The notes: generated by a model not told the origin, from the sequence alone. A DNA stretch of 64,000 bases from Rhododendron vialii (GCF_030253575.1 NC_080568.1:2249501-2313500); one strand, 5' to 3'. Positions 25,515 through 39,081 are shown, counted from the stretch's first letter. Translations and numbers: made by a program.

Positions 25515-27250
25515 TTACCGGGTGTAGGGGTTGTGTCGAGCAGGATCAGAAATGATGTGGTGGTCCTGGATATGAGCCACCTTCCTGAGGAAAGACTTGT
25601 CTATGAATTTCTCACTGCCGCCAACAACGTGGTCAGGATCGTCCACCTCCGGCACAGACTCCCTCCTCTTCTTGTTCACCCGAACTGAAGGGGAATGCAC
25701 CAGCTGCTGCTTGGCAGTGTGAACCCCAATCGACACCGCCACCAGTATCGTTCCCAGCACCACCACAACCGGCGCAAAGTCCCCCTTGATAGCAGCACTG
25801 AAAAATGAAGATGACAGCATTTCCTTCATTTAATGATCAGAAAAACTATATAGTACCGCAGTCCCACAAACAGTACGGAATTCAAAATAGATGGGTGGAC
25901 TCACAACCAAGTGAATTTGAGCCATCCATTTTGGAATTTGGGACTCTTCCAAGCAAGAACAACTTCATTACAACAGTGATACCATGTTCACAGGTTGGAT
26001 CACGACGATGTACAAATGCAACATATAGGGTGGTTATGTCACCATACCACCGCAGCACAATGTTCGACTATAGAACGGAAGAACCCCTTTTGGTGTGAAT
26101 AAATTCCTGAACTTTCGCACTTTTTATTGGCAGTACTTTTCTAAAAAAACACCGAAATCCTACACAGGCTTTTATCTGGCCTAAAATTTACTGCAAGGCA
26201 AACAAAAACATAATTCCCCCCTAATAATTCTTCACCGTTAATCTGCGTAGAACCCTTAAAACGGTTAGATCTCCTCCTCCCTAGTGAACAAGAAGTTCGA
26301 AGACAAGAACGTATGAGAATCCATTCTCTAACTACGTACTGTCTTCTCCGGCAACACTCTTGTTAAGTCTGTTATTTCTGAAGTAATTTCCATTTAATAT
26401 GTACATATACATGTAGCTGTAGGTTGCAATATTTGTATATTCAAACCTTGATTCAAATTTTCATTGCTTTTGAAGTGGTGGGCTGTTTTCGATGGATACG
26501 GCACTCAAAGATCTTCTCCTCTTTTTTGCCTAATTTTTCCCCCCGGCTCTTCAACGTCGATGCTTATATTTAACTTCATAACACACGAATCGTATGCCGA
26601 ATCTCTAACATAGTTTGTTGATGTAAATAACTACCACATCTGCATAATGTGGTTTAATGTTCAAAGTCCATCAGTGGATGGTGGTATCGCCTTTGTTATA
26701 AAGTGCCGCAAATTTTCCTTATTTTTTTCATAACTCAGGGTGTTCGGATCTCTGGTGCGCGCCTTGAGTAATCTCTCTCCTAGCAGTGAGTCTGGTTAAA
26801 GCCGGCTGGGCAGAATTCCGTACAGACTAACCCACTCAAATTGACAACAGTGGAAGTAAACGAACTTGAGGCCTTAGGATATTTGAAAAGAAAAAAATGA
26901 AATGGGTCATCACCTGGCCTTGTGGTGATGGTCAGAGGGGATGGAATCCGCAGTTGGTGAGAAAAGCTTCATCTTTGGAGTGGTGGAACTTGCAAACGGC
27001 CTGTTTCCATTGGCCACCAGTGATCTCCAGTGCTGGCGCTGCCCATAGAACATAAACCAATTATCACAGTAAAATTACAATGATTAAAAGGATAGAGAGT
27101 ACAAAGCATCAGAACGAACGAAATGCATCACAATCGACCCTCAACCAGCCCGCTAATCACATGCTGCTAACTACCCTAAGAGCAAACCAGAAAAAACGAG
27201 TCAAACAACAGTAAAAATGTGATGCTTCTTACCGCTGCCCTGAAAGCCAT
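25515..27250 (-). CDS. Small B12D/MLRQ-like membrane protein, probably mitochondrial
   Basis: Three exons on the minus strand, 27250-27233, 27038-26914 and 25797-25515, join in frame into 141 residues. The first exon gives only MAFRAA. Exon 2 gives RQHWRSLVANGNRPFASS and PKMKLFSPTAD, basic and Ser/Thr-rich with few acids, as in a mitochondrial presequence. Exon 3 has one membrane segment (FAPVVVVLGTILVAVSIGVH), followed by SPSVRVNKKRRESVPE. The arrangement of a hydrophobic helix followed by a P-x-V-R-V-N-K motif is like that of the B12D/MLRQ family, whose members include a small subunit of the respiratory chain. The similarity is partial, so the function is an inference; an unnamed plant mitochondrial protein is equally possible. 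All three splice junctions use GT..AG. Confidence 0.75.
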
Positions 27251-28500
27251 TTTTCTTACTCCTTGAGCAAATAAAACTGTCACAAAATGGACAAAGAAAA
27301 CTAACAAAATCAAGATCAGAATTTGAGGCAGGGGTTGTGTGGTTTATATACATGGCCAAGAATGGCCTGAAAATATGCCCAGATTGACACGTACATAACT
27401 AACTGAGCCCACCTCCATTGGAATAATGCTGGGTCTGGGTGGTTGTTTGGAAGAGAGAATTGTGGAAGATTAATATTTTCAGGTTTGCGCTTCATTTTTC
27501 CCCATTTTTTTGGCCTTTGGTTGTGGGTGGTGTTGCCTTAATTACCTCACAGTTTGTTTCAACTTTTGAACAATTCTTCTAAGGAATCAAATCCTTCATT
27601 CCTTAATTTGGATTGGACTTGGCAGTCCAAATGTGGATCGTTCCAGAACAAATTCGAACTATTTGTTATACCAATGTATGGTTGAGATTTGGACTACTAT
27701 ATTGTTTAGTCCAAAACTTAGGCGAGGGAGAATCCAAACCCTCTTATATTAATAAAAATGCAGGAGATCTGCAACTTTTTTTAGGAAAGTAATAGAAAAT
27801 TTTCAATGCAATAGTTATTACAACACCTCTCTTATATAAGGTGGAACCTACATATACATGTGAATATAGGATCCACATCATGTATAGTGTAATTTTTAAC
27901 ACACTTGTACCTATATACAACTATGAGCGATGAGTTTGTATTTAACTTTGAATAATTAAAGTATTTGACTTTGAGAACCATTTCCTAATACAAACTATAT
28001 TCTAACAAGCTAAATCTTTCATGTTCTTATACTCTGTCAGAGTGCGTTTGGACAAATTTTTCCATCAACTTTTTAGTCTTTAATTTCGAGCAAGCCAAAA
28101 GACCAAATATTGGACTATTTTCCAGATGTCATACCTCGTCTTTAACATACACAAACACCTTGTCTTCTTTCCGAAAACAAATTTTGCATAGTAATAGAAA
28201 AGACTCTAAAAGGTTTGTCCAAAGACACTCTCACTAACAATCTATCAATTTCAAGTTGATCACCCCATGACATTTTGGTTACAAAAGATGTATAGAACAA
28301 GGAGGAAGAGAGACAAGGTATGATAAGAGTACAACTTTCGTATCAAGCTGATAAAACAACAACAAGGGAAATATAGCATAATTTCTCAAACACCAGGGAT
28401 GAAATTGTATCCCACTTAAACATCAAGGGAAACCACTGTAATTTCCCAAACTAACCAAGGCCTAGGGTGGGGCCCATGCGCTCATCCGTATCCGAGACGG
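27251..28500. other. Divergent intergenic region, no gene
   Basis: The left part is the promoter side of the B12D-like gene. The rest is AT-rich, with no coding region or clear repeat. Confidence 0.4.
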
Positions 28501-28531
28501 CTCACCAGCGAATCTCGTAACGGCGGAAGAA

Positions 28532-28539
28532 TTTGGCGG
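28532..28539 (+). promoter_or_regulatory. E2F-type site upstream of RBR
   Basis: TTTGGCGG fits the plant E2F consensus WTTSSCSS and lies about 530 bases before the ATG, close to the likely promoter. RBR genes of other plants are known to be controlled by E2F. Confidence 0.55.
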
Positions 28540-28629
28540 TAAAATTAACACCATCCCACATGACGTGTCGCCTCCCCATTGGCCAGCCCATGTATGCATG
28601 CCCCCCATCCATCATGCCATGTTGGTTGT

Positions 28630-28637
28630 TTTCCCGC
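28630..28637 (+). promoter_or_regulatory. E2F-type site (TTTCCCGC) upstream of RBR
   Basis: TTTCCCGC, continued by GCG, is a textbook E2F-binding core. It lies 90 bases from the other E2F-type site, and the pair fits negative feedback of RBR on its own gene through E2F. Confidence 0.6.
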
Positions 28638-28679
28638 GCGACCACATCAAGAGGATTCCTCAGAACCAAGAAAAAGAGG

Positions 28680-28696
28680 AGAGAGAGAGAGAGAGA
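28680..28696. repeat. (GA)n in RBR promoter or leader
   Basis: About eight GA units on the coding strand, between the E2F-type sites and the start codon. Confidence 0.75.
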
Positions 28697-28944
28697 AATA
28701 GGCAGACAAGATACATATAGAGAGAGAAGCAAAGAAAGAGGGAAAAATAGAATTTCTCAAATTCCCTTTTGTTTTTCCTCTGCATTTTCCTGTTTCAGTT
28801 TCCGCTACTGAGAGCTTCAACGTTTGGCTTTGGATTGTGGTGCAAAACGGCGACTTTTTGAGCTTATCTTGAAAAGCTAGGGTTTTGTAATTTAGCTTGG
28901 ATCTGGTGGATCGAAGAAAGGAACCAGAGATCTGTCTTTGTTTC

Positions 28945-28950
28945 ATGTAA
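28945..28950 (+). promoter_or_regulatory. Possible minimal upstream ORF (ATG-TAA) or leader intron donor
   Basis: TTTCATGTAAGCG contains an ATG followed at once by TAA, 122 bases upstream of the RBR start. The same bases form a good splice donor (GTAAGC), so they may be removed with a leader intron. Which holds cannot be decided from sequence. Confidence 0.35.
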
Positions 28951-29066
28951 GCGTTCTTTTTTCTCACTTTTAATTTGGATTTCTGCGCGTAATTTGTGTT
29001 CTCATGAGGACTTTGTTGGTAGATCGGCGTTGTCGTTTTGGTTGAAATCGGTTGCCGTTTCAGTCT

Positions 29067-32000
29067 ATGAGTCCTCCGGCTTTGAGTATGGATGAGCAAA
29101 AGCCTTTGGCTTCTTCGGATAGCGGTAGTCAAGGTTCCGTCGAAGCTCGATTCGCAGATTTTTGCAAGGTCGTTGCTTTTTCGCTTTATCTCTATATTAT
29201 TCATTTGATTTTCAGTCTTTTGGCCTAAATTTAGTCTCAGTGTTTTTGTTTATCTCATTATATGAAATTCTGTTGGATTTGTTTTATGTTTTTTGGATTA
29301 GTAATTTATCTCGATGAGTTGAATTTAAAAAAGGTAAAAATTTACGACTAACAGCCCAGAAAAAGTTCAAGACTGAAAAAGTTTGAAACAGTTGTTTTTA
29401 GTACTGTCTAATTTGAACTTTGTTCAACTTCAGTCCATGTTTTTTTATTCATTTGATTTATCACGTCAAGACAATTGATGAATCGTAAAACTTCAAGGAA
29501 AAGCTAAACAAAAGATTCCTAAGAGTCAATAACACTGACCATCTTTAATGAAAACTAATTTAGGCCAAAATGTTACGGTTGATTGTTGATTTATTAGATT
29601 TTTGTTTGTGTCTAATTTCAAGTGTCTGGTAACAAATGTTCTTCTTTTTGACTCAAGCGTTTTGATGTGATACAGAGCGGATTATCATTAGCGGAGAACA
29701 CATACACTGAAGCCATGAAGCTGTTTAGCGAAAGCAAACATCTTTTATCTACCAATGTGTCTGCTATTGGAACCGGAACGGTATATCTTTTTGCTTTTGA
29801 GAATTTGTTTCGATGTTTGTTGCTTTGAATTGTTTGTGTAATTTGTTTCGATGTTTGTTGCTTTGTATTGTTTGTGTAATTTCTGTTTTCTGGAAATTTT
29901 TGACGAAAGTAACTTATTTATGTTGATGAATTGATGATGTGTTGTGCCATCTGTCAGAAGAAGTAGAATGCTACTGGTTTGCGTCCGTTCTGTATTCAAA
30001 AGCAACTTTGTTTTGGCTTTTTTTTTTTGCTTTGAATTATTTGTTTGATTCTTGTTTTGCAATTACTGTTGTCGAAAGTAACTTTTCTATGGCAATATGA
30101 ATTAATAATGTGTTTTGCCATCAGTCGGAAGAAGCAGAACGGTACTGGTTTGCGTTCGTTCTTTATTCCGTGAGAAGATTAAGCGAGAGTAACGCGGATG
30201 ATTCAAGTCAGGGTAATGATCAAAATGAATTCACCTTATGCCAGATATTGAGACTTGCAAAGCTGAAGTATGTCTCTCTTTATTCCTCTACTTATTATCA
30301 ATTTCTGGTGAATTCTTTGTTATTATCCTGCTTGATCTTTCTTTTCAGCATTGTGGATTTTTTCAAGGAACTTCCTCAGTTTATTATCAAGTCTGGTCCA
30401 ATTTTAAGTAACCAATATGGTGCAGATTGGGAGAAGAGACTCCAGGTAATAATAGCAGTAGAGTTTGGCTTAGGGCTTAGGAAAGTTGTGCCAATGCATG
30501 TGCTATTCTTATTTTGTTTTGTTTCTGTCTACTTTGTTTGGGCATTTACGTATGACGCTTTCTTTTTTTCTTTGCCTTTTCTCCAAACAGGCGAAGGAGT
30601 TGCAGGCAAATTTTGTGCACTTGAGCCTTTTAAGCAAGTTCGTATTCTTTTCTTGCATGTCCTGTTATGGAATTTGAATAATTGGATACGTGATACATGA
30701 TTCACTGTTGCTTCTATGGAAGTCTACCTTTAGTATTAGCCAATTCTTATGATACTTCTGGCAAAATTTACCAATATTGCTTGTCTATACCTCTTTCATT
30801 AAAAATATTACTTGGAAATTGAGCAAGTGATATTGGCGATAGTGGTGTTGCTTGCTTGCTTTTGCAATTTCTTAGGGGCGCTGCTTCTGCAATGTGTTCT
30901 GGCTTTGCTTGTGTGCATTTTAATTGCTTGGAGTAGTACTCTCTTGGTAAAAGAATTATGTCTAAAATGGCAAGGCTGATTGACCTTAGATGCTTTGCAT
31001 TGCACTAGATGTGTTTACCAAAGAATGTTGACCATTAAGAACCAACGTAGGATAAGAAATCACTCTTGTACATGCTCTGTTTCTAATGCATAACAATCCA
31101 CTGATACCCAAAGTAATGCTGCTTGGTTTTGCGCTGGCTCTAGTCATGAAAGATATAAAAGCTGAACAAAGGGCAGGGCCTGGTGCAGGGGCAAGGTTGA
31201 TCCATTATAAACAAACACTAAAAGTCTCTTGAACATTTTTTTGGGGGAGGGTGCATTGTAAGGAGGCGTACGTTTGATCCTTCCCAGATTCCACACTTGC
31301 AAAAGTCTCGTACAGTGTACTGCCCGTAGTGAAAAAGGCTATGGGGACTAATGAATTGATAGAGAATGGAGCTGGCAACTTTTTCAAATGAGAGGCGTCT
31401 GTAATTTTACATCTTGGTATGATGAAAGCAGTTTATGTTTTTCGTTGTTAAATTGAAGTCAAATGTCACCGGAAAGAGCTAGAGAGGAATGCATTTACTG
31501 CTCTTTAGTCACTTGAAGATTGAAGTACTGCCTGTTACATGGTTTGCCTGTTGACATTGGTTCATTGATGGAAGATTGGGCTAATTCAAGAAGGATTTTT
31601 AGGTTTTAAATGGTGATTTCTACTTGTTACAAATTTGACAAGTTACTAACTAAATAGGGTGGACTTTTTTATTGGTTTCTGACAGCATTATTTAGTCACA
31701 TTCATAAACTATTGTCGTTAATTTGCTGGTATTTTCCATTTCAACTTTTCGATTACTTTTGCTATACTGGAACATGGGACTTTGCTTAAGAGTCTATTTA
31801 AATGCATTGTAGAGTATTTTAGATCATGGACTTTCGAATGGACTTTTTTCATGTTTTCATTGTATAGCTTATGAAGCGTGCATTTGCATTTAAATAGCAG
31901 TTAGCTGTACCACAACCTGTAGCTCGAGTAAATTATCCCTTTTCTCTTACACAAATGAAAAAGGTGCAAGGTTAAAGCCTTGACAGGGACATGTTGCATG

Positions 32001-35000
32001 TGTATGTGGTATTTTTTGAAAAACGAAAGGAATGGCTGCATTTATCAGAACCTTTTACCTTCTATGATCGTTTAGAATTCTTGCATAATTAACACTCAAA
32101 CTTGATTGTGACACAGGTACTACAAACGTGCATTCAGGGAATTCTTCTTGACAAGTGATTCAAAAGTTGGGGAGCAGTCAACTGATGCCAATGCTACAGG
32201 CTATGTGTCAGACTACCATCGATTTGGATGGTTGCTATTTTTAGCACTCCGTAGCCATGCATTCAGCCGCTTTAAGGACCTAGTGACTTGCACTAATGGT
32301 TTGGTTGCTATCTTGGTCAGTTGCAATCTTGTATAATTCTATGCGAGATAGTTGTTACTTCTGTTGTGGTTCTTGGATATTCAAGAAGCTATCTATTGGT
32401 TTTTCTTCATTTGAACTAAACTATTTTTTTGGGTTACTTTGGCAGGCTATCTTGATTATTCATGTCCCTATACGCTTAAGAAATTTCACGATTAATGATT
32501 CTGCTCGATTTGGTAATTGCTCTATCCATTTGTATGGTCATTGTTTTACATTTTCCCCCATTTTCTATATTCCACTTTTTGTGTGTATTTTTGTTTGGGG
32601 TGTGGGTCTAATTGATAGTGGTATTCGGGTTTTTCACCTACTGGACTCATTTACAGTTAAGAAAGGAAGCAAGGGTGTGGACCTGCTTGCATCACTGTGC
32701 AACAGTTACGAGACTTCAGAAGATGAGTTAAGGAAAACACTGGAGAAGGCTAATGGTTTGATAGCAGATATTTTGAAGAAAAAGCCATGTCCTGCATCTC
32801 AATGTGTTACCGAGAATTTGGAGAATATTGACACAGGTTAAGTTGGAAGTTCTCCTATATTTGATTAGCTTATAAAACAATTGTACTTCCAGTTCTCAGT
32901 CCTTACTGGAAATTCTTATGTCCTAGTGCAGATGATTTGATTTACTTTGAAGATCTAATGGAAGAAGCATCACTTTCTACCAGTTTAGATATTCTAGAAA
33001 AGGATTATGCTGATGCTACTCGTAACAAGTGTGAACTGGACGAGAGGGTGTTTATTAATGAGGAAGATAGCTTGCTGGCATCGGGGAGCTTGTCCGGTGG
33101 TGCCATGAATATCAGTGGGGCCAAGGTGTGTTTACAACGTGTCAATGACATACACATTCCCTAGATCTCATATACATGTAGTTGTCCGACTTCTTTACTT
33201 TTTTTTACCGGAATTATGCAGAGGAAAATCGACTCAATAACTTCCCCGGCTAAGACAATAACTAGTGCGTTGTCCCACTATGGATCTCCGTCTGCATCTC
33301 AGCCAAATGGCATTCCTTGTACTAGTAACTCGAAGCCGGCAGCTACTCCTGTTACCACAGCAATGACAACTGCAAAGTGGTTGCGAACAGTTATTTCTCC
33401 ACTTCCTCCAAAACCCTCGTTGGAGCTGGAGCGTTTCCTTTCATCGTGTGATAGGGATGTAACTAGTGATGTGACCCGTCGAGCTAACATAATATTGGAA
33501 GCTATATTTCCAAGTAATGGCCTGGGAGATAGAGGTGTCACTATAAGCCTGCAATGTACAAGCCTGATGGACAGCATATGGACTAAACATCGAAGATTGG
33601 AAGCACTTAAGTTGTATTACAGGGTTTTGCAAGCTATGTGTACTGCGGAGGCCCAGATCCTGCAGGCAAGCAATTTGACCTCCTTATTAACCAACGAGAG
33701 GTTCCATAGATGCATGCTTGCGTGTTCAGCTGAACTTGTTCTTGCTACACATAAAACAGTAACAATGTTATTTCCTGCTGTATTGGAGAGAACTGGGATA
33801 ACAGCTTTTGATCTTAGCAAGGTGATAGAGAGTTTCATTAGACATGAGGAATCTCTGCCCAGAGAATTGAGGAGACATCTGAACTCCCTTGAAGAGCGAC
33901 TTTTGGAGAGCATGGTATGGGAAAAGGGCTCGTCAATGTACAATTCTTTGACAATTGCAAGACCAGCCCTGTCCTCTGAAATAAACCGTCTTGGGTTGTT
34001 GGCAGAACCAATGCCATCTTTGGATGCAATTGCCTTGCATATGAACATTTCTTGTGGAAGCTTGCCATGTGTGCCATCTTTACAGAAGAGTGAAAATCCA
34101 ACAGGTAATTACGTAATCATATTTGGAAGACATAACTTATGTAAGCAAGAAGTTATGTTCACGTCTTGCGAGGGTTATGTAAGCAGTAAAGCTATGTCCA
34201 TGAATTGCATAAGCATTACAAATGGGACATATTCATCATCATTATTGGTTAACTAAACATTACATTGTCGAGAAAAGAAAATGCATTCGTTTGGCTTGTA
34301 ATTTGAAAATTCACCAATGTACAGATCAAAAAAATTGTACTAATGCAAAAAAAGCAGCCTTTTTTACTAATACGTCTTGTTAACTAATTACCAGGTCAGA
34401 ATGGAGATATGCGGTCACCGAAGAGATTGTGCACAGAGTACAGAAGTTTGTTGGTTGAGCGGAATCCCTTTACATCACCAGTGAAGGATCGTTTTTTGGT
34501 CTTGAATAACCTCAAATCAAAGCTCCCACCGCCTGCTTTGCAGTCTGCATTTGCCAGGTACTTTTCACAATTACTACAGGAGGCTGGAAGTAGATAATTT
34601 AGTTTACTTGCACCTCCAAATTACTCTCGTTGTCCTCTAATTAGGGATTGTGCAATTTGATACTTTCGCAGTCCGACAAGGCCAAATCCTGTAGCTGGAG
34701 GGGAGACATGTGCAGAAACTGCAATTAATATATTCTTTAGCAAGGTATTAACTCCTTGCTTCTGTTCTTTCCCCTCCCCCCTCCCCCTTTTTGATTGGGG
34801 TTTAATTAGCAGGAGTAAGTTAACTCCTTTCCCATTGTTGTTTAGATTGGCAAGTTAAGGAGACTTGAATAATTATTCTCTTTCTCGGGGAAATGCAACC
34901 TAAGGTGTTGGGGTTTCCACGGGGGGAAAGGGTTGGAGGGAACCTTTATCAAGCATATGGTGCTTTTTTCTCATTTTTTTGGGCATTTTTTTATTATTAT

Positions 35001-37155
35001 TTTCAATTCTATAAGTAGGTATTGATGATGTACATGGCCTCTCCTATATCATCATTTGCTATGCTTTCTGATGTTCTATCTTTGGTCATATCAATTCACT
35101 CAGAATGTAGCTTGTAACATTGCCCATTGTTATTTTGTTGCTGCCTCACATCTGCACTAATTTATTACAAACTTCTTGTTGCTACTTAGATTATAAAGTT
35201 AGCCGCAGTAAGAATCAATGGAATGATTGAGAGGCTACAGCTATCTCAGCAGATAAGGGAGAGTGTTTATTGTCTTTTTCAACAAATCCTTAGCCAACGG
35301 ACGACTCTGTTTTTTAGTCGCCACATCGACCAGATCATCCTCTGCTGTTTGTATGGAGTTGCAAAGGTTTGCTTCTTGAAATACGTGAGAGTACTTAGGC
35401 TATTGTTTATTGTGTTTTTTTAATCCCACTTCTCATGTTTCTTCTCCAGATTTCTCAACTGAACTTGACTTTTAGAGAAATCATCGTCAACTATCGGAAG
35501 CAACCACATTGTAAACCTCAAGTTTTTCGGAGCGTGTTTGTTGATTGGTCATCAGCACGGCACCATGGGGTATGTACCTCATTCTATTCTCCTTTAGTCA
35601 TCCCCTCGTATTTATTGTTCACGACTGAACCTTCAAATGATTCTGGAAACAGAAAACTGGGCAGGAGCATCTTGATATAATTGCATTCTACAACGAAATA
35701 TTTATTCCTGCTGTAAAGCCCCTACTGGTGGAGGTTGCCCCTGTTGGAACATCTCAAAAAGCTAATCGAAATGCAGATGTTAACAATAACACTGATGGTA
35801 TATGCCCTTTTTATTGCTTTGTTTCTATGTAAGCCGCTTCCTTTGATCTCTTCTTCAAGGATGTCATAGCGTGAAATGCTTACATTATCTTGGATGGCCA
35901 ATTAGGTCAATGTCCTGGATCGCCTAAAGTATCCTCCTTTCCGAGTCTTCCTGACATGTCTCCAAAAAAAGTATCTGCAGTGCATAATGTATACGTGTCT
36001 CCACTTCGGTCATCAAAGGTAGTTGTTTGATTTGCCATTTTATCCGTTATATATATTTACTCGTGCATTATGCTTCTTTAACCGGTGTCTTCTTTTTTAC
36101 CTTGGAAACATAAAGCACCACACAGTTTTTATTGTTCTTTTAATTGCTATATTTCTCACATTTCCAGTTAAGGCATGACTTTTTCCATTCTACTCAGGTG
36201 GTCTCTTAGCTTCTAGTTATTTTTATGGCCTTTGTTATATTTCCATGCTGGACTGTATCTGCAGTTTTCTAGGTCCCCCGGTAACTATTCCACGATCCAC
36301 ATAAAGGTATCCGCTTAAAAAATTCAGAGAATCGGAACCTTTTTAATTGTTTGTAGAAGGATGCGGTAATTTTAGTGACCTTATTTAGAAAAGAAGGGAA
36401 AACAGAGCAATAAACGTAAAAGGGCTTTAGAAAATTGATAATCCTGGGTAACTGCATATTTATTGCTTGACAGAAAAATATGGTATGCATTTGAGGAGTA
36501 TAAATGCTCCTGATCTTTATGTAACTAAAGATTATTTCAACAAGCTTTATATCACCTTGGAACTACAGCGACTGGTGCTTTCACGCCTCGCACAACATGC
36601 GTGCACAATGCCTACTATGAGGTTCTTATGAGTGTGGTTGTTGAAAGATGATTGCAAATTCAGTTAACTACTTCAACTTTTGGTAATAAAGCGCATGAAA
36701 CTGACATTCGTTGGCAATTTATTATTTGCCCACCATTAGACAACTAGTTATTGGTTCGGTTACTTTGAAATTTAATCTTATATTACGGACAGATGGATGC
36801 TTTAATCTCAAATAGCTCTAAAAGCTACTATGCTTGTGTTGGAGAGAGCACTCATGCCTACCAGAGCCCTTCCAAAGACCTGACCGCCATCAATAACCGT
36901 TTGAATGGGTATGTATATATACCGTGTTAATTGCTTCTTTTGAGTATGAAATCTATCTGGTTCAGTATGTGATATGCCCTTTCTTTCTTTTCCTTCATTT
37001 TCAGTAACCGGAAACTCAGAGGCACTCTCAATTTCGATGATGTTGATGTTGGGCTGGTCAGCGACTCTTTGGTAGCGAACAGCCTCTACCTTCAGAATGG
37101 TAGCTGTGCATCATCATCAGGTGCACCTGTGAAATCCGAGCAGTTAGACTCCTAG
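29067..37155 (+). CDS. RBR1: Retinoblastoma-related protein (pocket protein)
   Basis: A nuclear cell-cycle and differentiation regulator that binds E2F factors and LxCxE proteins. I read 18 exons: 29067-29168, 29676-29780, 30125-30267, 30349-30445, 30591-30637, 32117-32315, 32446-32512, 32657-32836, 32932-33125, 33222-34104, 34395-34557, 34672-34744, 35190-35366, 35450-35569, 35653-35797, 35906-36018, 36793-36908, 37005-37155. All introns are GT..AG and the total is exactly 1025 codons (1024 residues), the usual plant length. The N-terminal cyclin-like domain covers about 70-250 ([18 protein letters not shown]). Pocket A starts near 426 ([19 protein letters not shown]). Pocket B lies near 710-830 ([20 protein letters not shown]). 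The C-terminal part has many Ser/Thr-Pro sites ([24 protein letters not shown]) for CDK control and ends SEQLDS. No break is seen in the frame. Confidence 0.97.
31165..31335 (+). mobile_element. Decayed SINE-like segment in RBR intron 5
   Basis: GTGCAGGGGCAAGG, then GTAAGGAGGCGTACGTTTGA and TCCTTCCCAGATTCCACAC..CAAAAGTCTCGTACAGTG resemble the body of the TS-type SINEs of dicots. The copy is old and has an insertion of about 50 bases. No target duplication is seen. Confidence 0.35.
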
Positions 37156-37488
37156 TTGCTCTTTGTATATACATCTCACTTATCCTTTGGTTTAGTTTTG
37201 CTTTTTCCGTAGTATGAAGTCGATACTAGATGGAAGGGGTTATTGTATGAGCGGTTGGTTATTGTAGAATAGCAGCCACTAACCCCCATCCCCAATTCCC
37301 AAGTGCTATGTCCGTCAGATTTTAGACCTTTGGAAATGATCGGCTCTGATTAGCTAATAAAATTATGTTTTGCTCCTTGTGGTCAAGGTTTTTGTTTTTT
37401 TTTGTTTTTGTTTTTAACCCTTGCAGTTGAGTTTTGAACTGGAACTGTTCAACACATGGATTACAGGTGATCCCATCCCCCGCCCCCC

Positions 37489-37519
<31 letters not shown>

Positions 37520-38914
37520 AAAAAAAAAAAAAGATGTGTTAAATTAGAGGTAGAAGCTGCTGGTTGCTAATTCATTCCATCCCTGTCAAAGCGGATACAT
37601 TAATCTATCACTATTAGTAGCAGAATTTGGGTTGATCCTGTGAAAGAGGAGATGAGGGAAATGATAGATCATAGCTGGGTGGGTAGACGGTGATGCCGTA
37701 ATGCATGAACTCCACAAGAAGGCTGGTTTTCGTTTTTGATGAATCAATCGTCGTGGAATGTTCTACCGGAATTAGTAATGTTGTAGTTTTGGCTCTTCAG
37801 TAGTGTCGTTAGCTGCATTTTGCTTGCTTTTTAACTGGGGACTTTCTACCTGTGGCATAATCTCTGAGTCACTGAAAGGCAAAGTTTGGTAATGTTGACT
37901 TGATCCCACATACTGACTGTCGAGAAGCCGAATCCAATAAAGAATAAAAGAACTAAACTAAGATTGCATGCCAAATTAAGTGAGTGATTTTATATGCCAG
38001 CTTATAGTTTTTTTTTTCCCCGACGAACAAGGTAATCCCTTATATATATATCGAAACAAGTCCAAATACAACAAAACAAAACACCCAAAACAACACGAAC
38101 AACTGAAAAGCCGCCTAGCTTCAATGTCGGACCCAACACTCCATGATTTTAATTAGTATTCTGTATTTTGTTTCTTGGGCCAAATTACTTGTCACGAAAC
38201 GCTTCTTCATGGACCACCGAAAGGGTGTTCCTTTCCCATTGTTTTACAGCACTCCTTCCTGTTTTAATTTGTCTGCATTTTGCTTGCTTTTGACTCGAAT
38301 GGGAGAGAATATTGCTCCGTGCTATGGGACCATTTCTCCCCATTTTACCTTGATTTGGGATTCATACACTTTGTGGCGAGACCTATCATCATAAGGTCCG
38401 CCAATTCCTGTTTTAAACTACCGCAGACTTAGAGCTATGGGGACTGAATAAATTTTATGAGGCTTACGGAAAATTATTTAGTATTCCTGGGGCACCGCCA
38501 CAGATTCGTTGGGTACCCTAACCATACATTGGTGTGAGATTGAAGGTTTACGGGGTACCCCAAACCCCTCAACAATCATACATCGGTGTACCACCAGTCC
38601 CTCTACAGTCATACATCACATAGCCCCTCTACACCCTTATATCAGTGTGCGATTGAAGGCTTACAGAATCATTATGAAGTTCCGCAACTGAAATTAATTT
38701 GAGCTCTCAATGATTGAAGTTATAAACTCTACCAAGTGATATATAATCTTATCGGATCCTGTAATCTAAATAAACTAGTAGCGATAAGATCCATATTATA
38801 TTATAATATCCATGAAGTATTGTTGTTTATATTTTGGACAAACAAATATTAGTAATTCCTAATGAGACTGGTAAAATGACTTCCCAAATCCAAGATAAAC
38901 AAAAACGGAACTTG
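37156..38914. other. Downstream of RBR; no gene
   Basis: Holds the RBR 3' untranslated region and then non-coding sequence, with a long C-run joined to an A-run at 37483-37532. 38010-38140 begins with a T-run and an ACAAGGTAATCCCTTATA segment, like the reversed tail of a retroposon. Confidence 0.35.
37483..37532. repeat. Homopolymer junction: 27 C then 23 A
   Basis: A run of 27 C is followed directly by 23 A, about 330 bases after the RBR stop. Such a junction may be a slippage product, and its length in the assembly is unreliable. Confidence 0.9.
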
Positions 38915-39081
38915 AGGGCACACGCCGACTAATTTCAAGACCTGATCGAAGTTGACGATCGGACGTCAAATCTTTCAGTGGCCTCAAGATTTGGAATATT
39001 TGGCCTCTACGGGATTCGAACATGCGACCTCATGAAGGACAATCACTTATTTGCTTTCCCATATATGCCTACTTGGCCAAA
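38915..39081 (-). mobile_element. Au-like SINE copy, reverse orientation
   Basis: On the minus strand it starts TTTGGCCAAGTAGGCATATA and has a B-box-like GTTCGAATCCCGTAGAGGCC. It then has a GAAATTAGTCGGCGTGTGCC tail. This is the same order as in the copy at 4531-4720, with many substitutions and no A-run. Confidence 0.55.
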
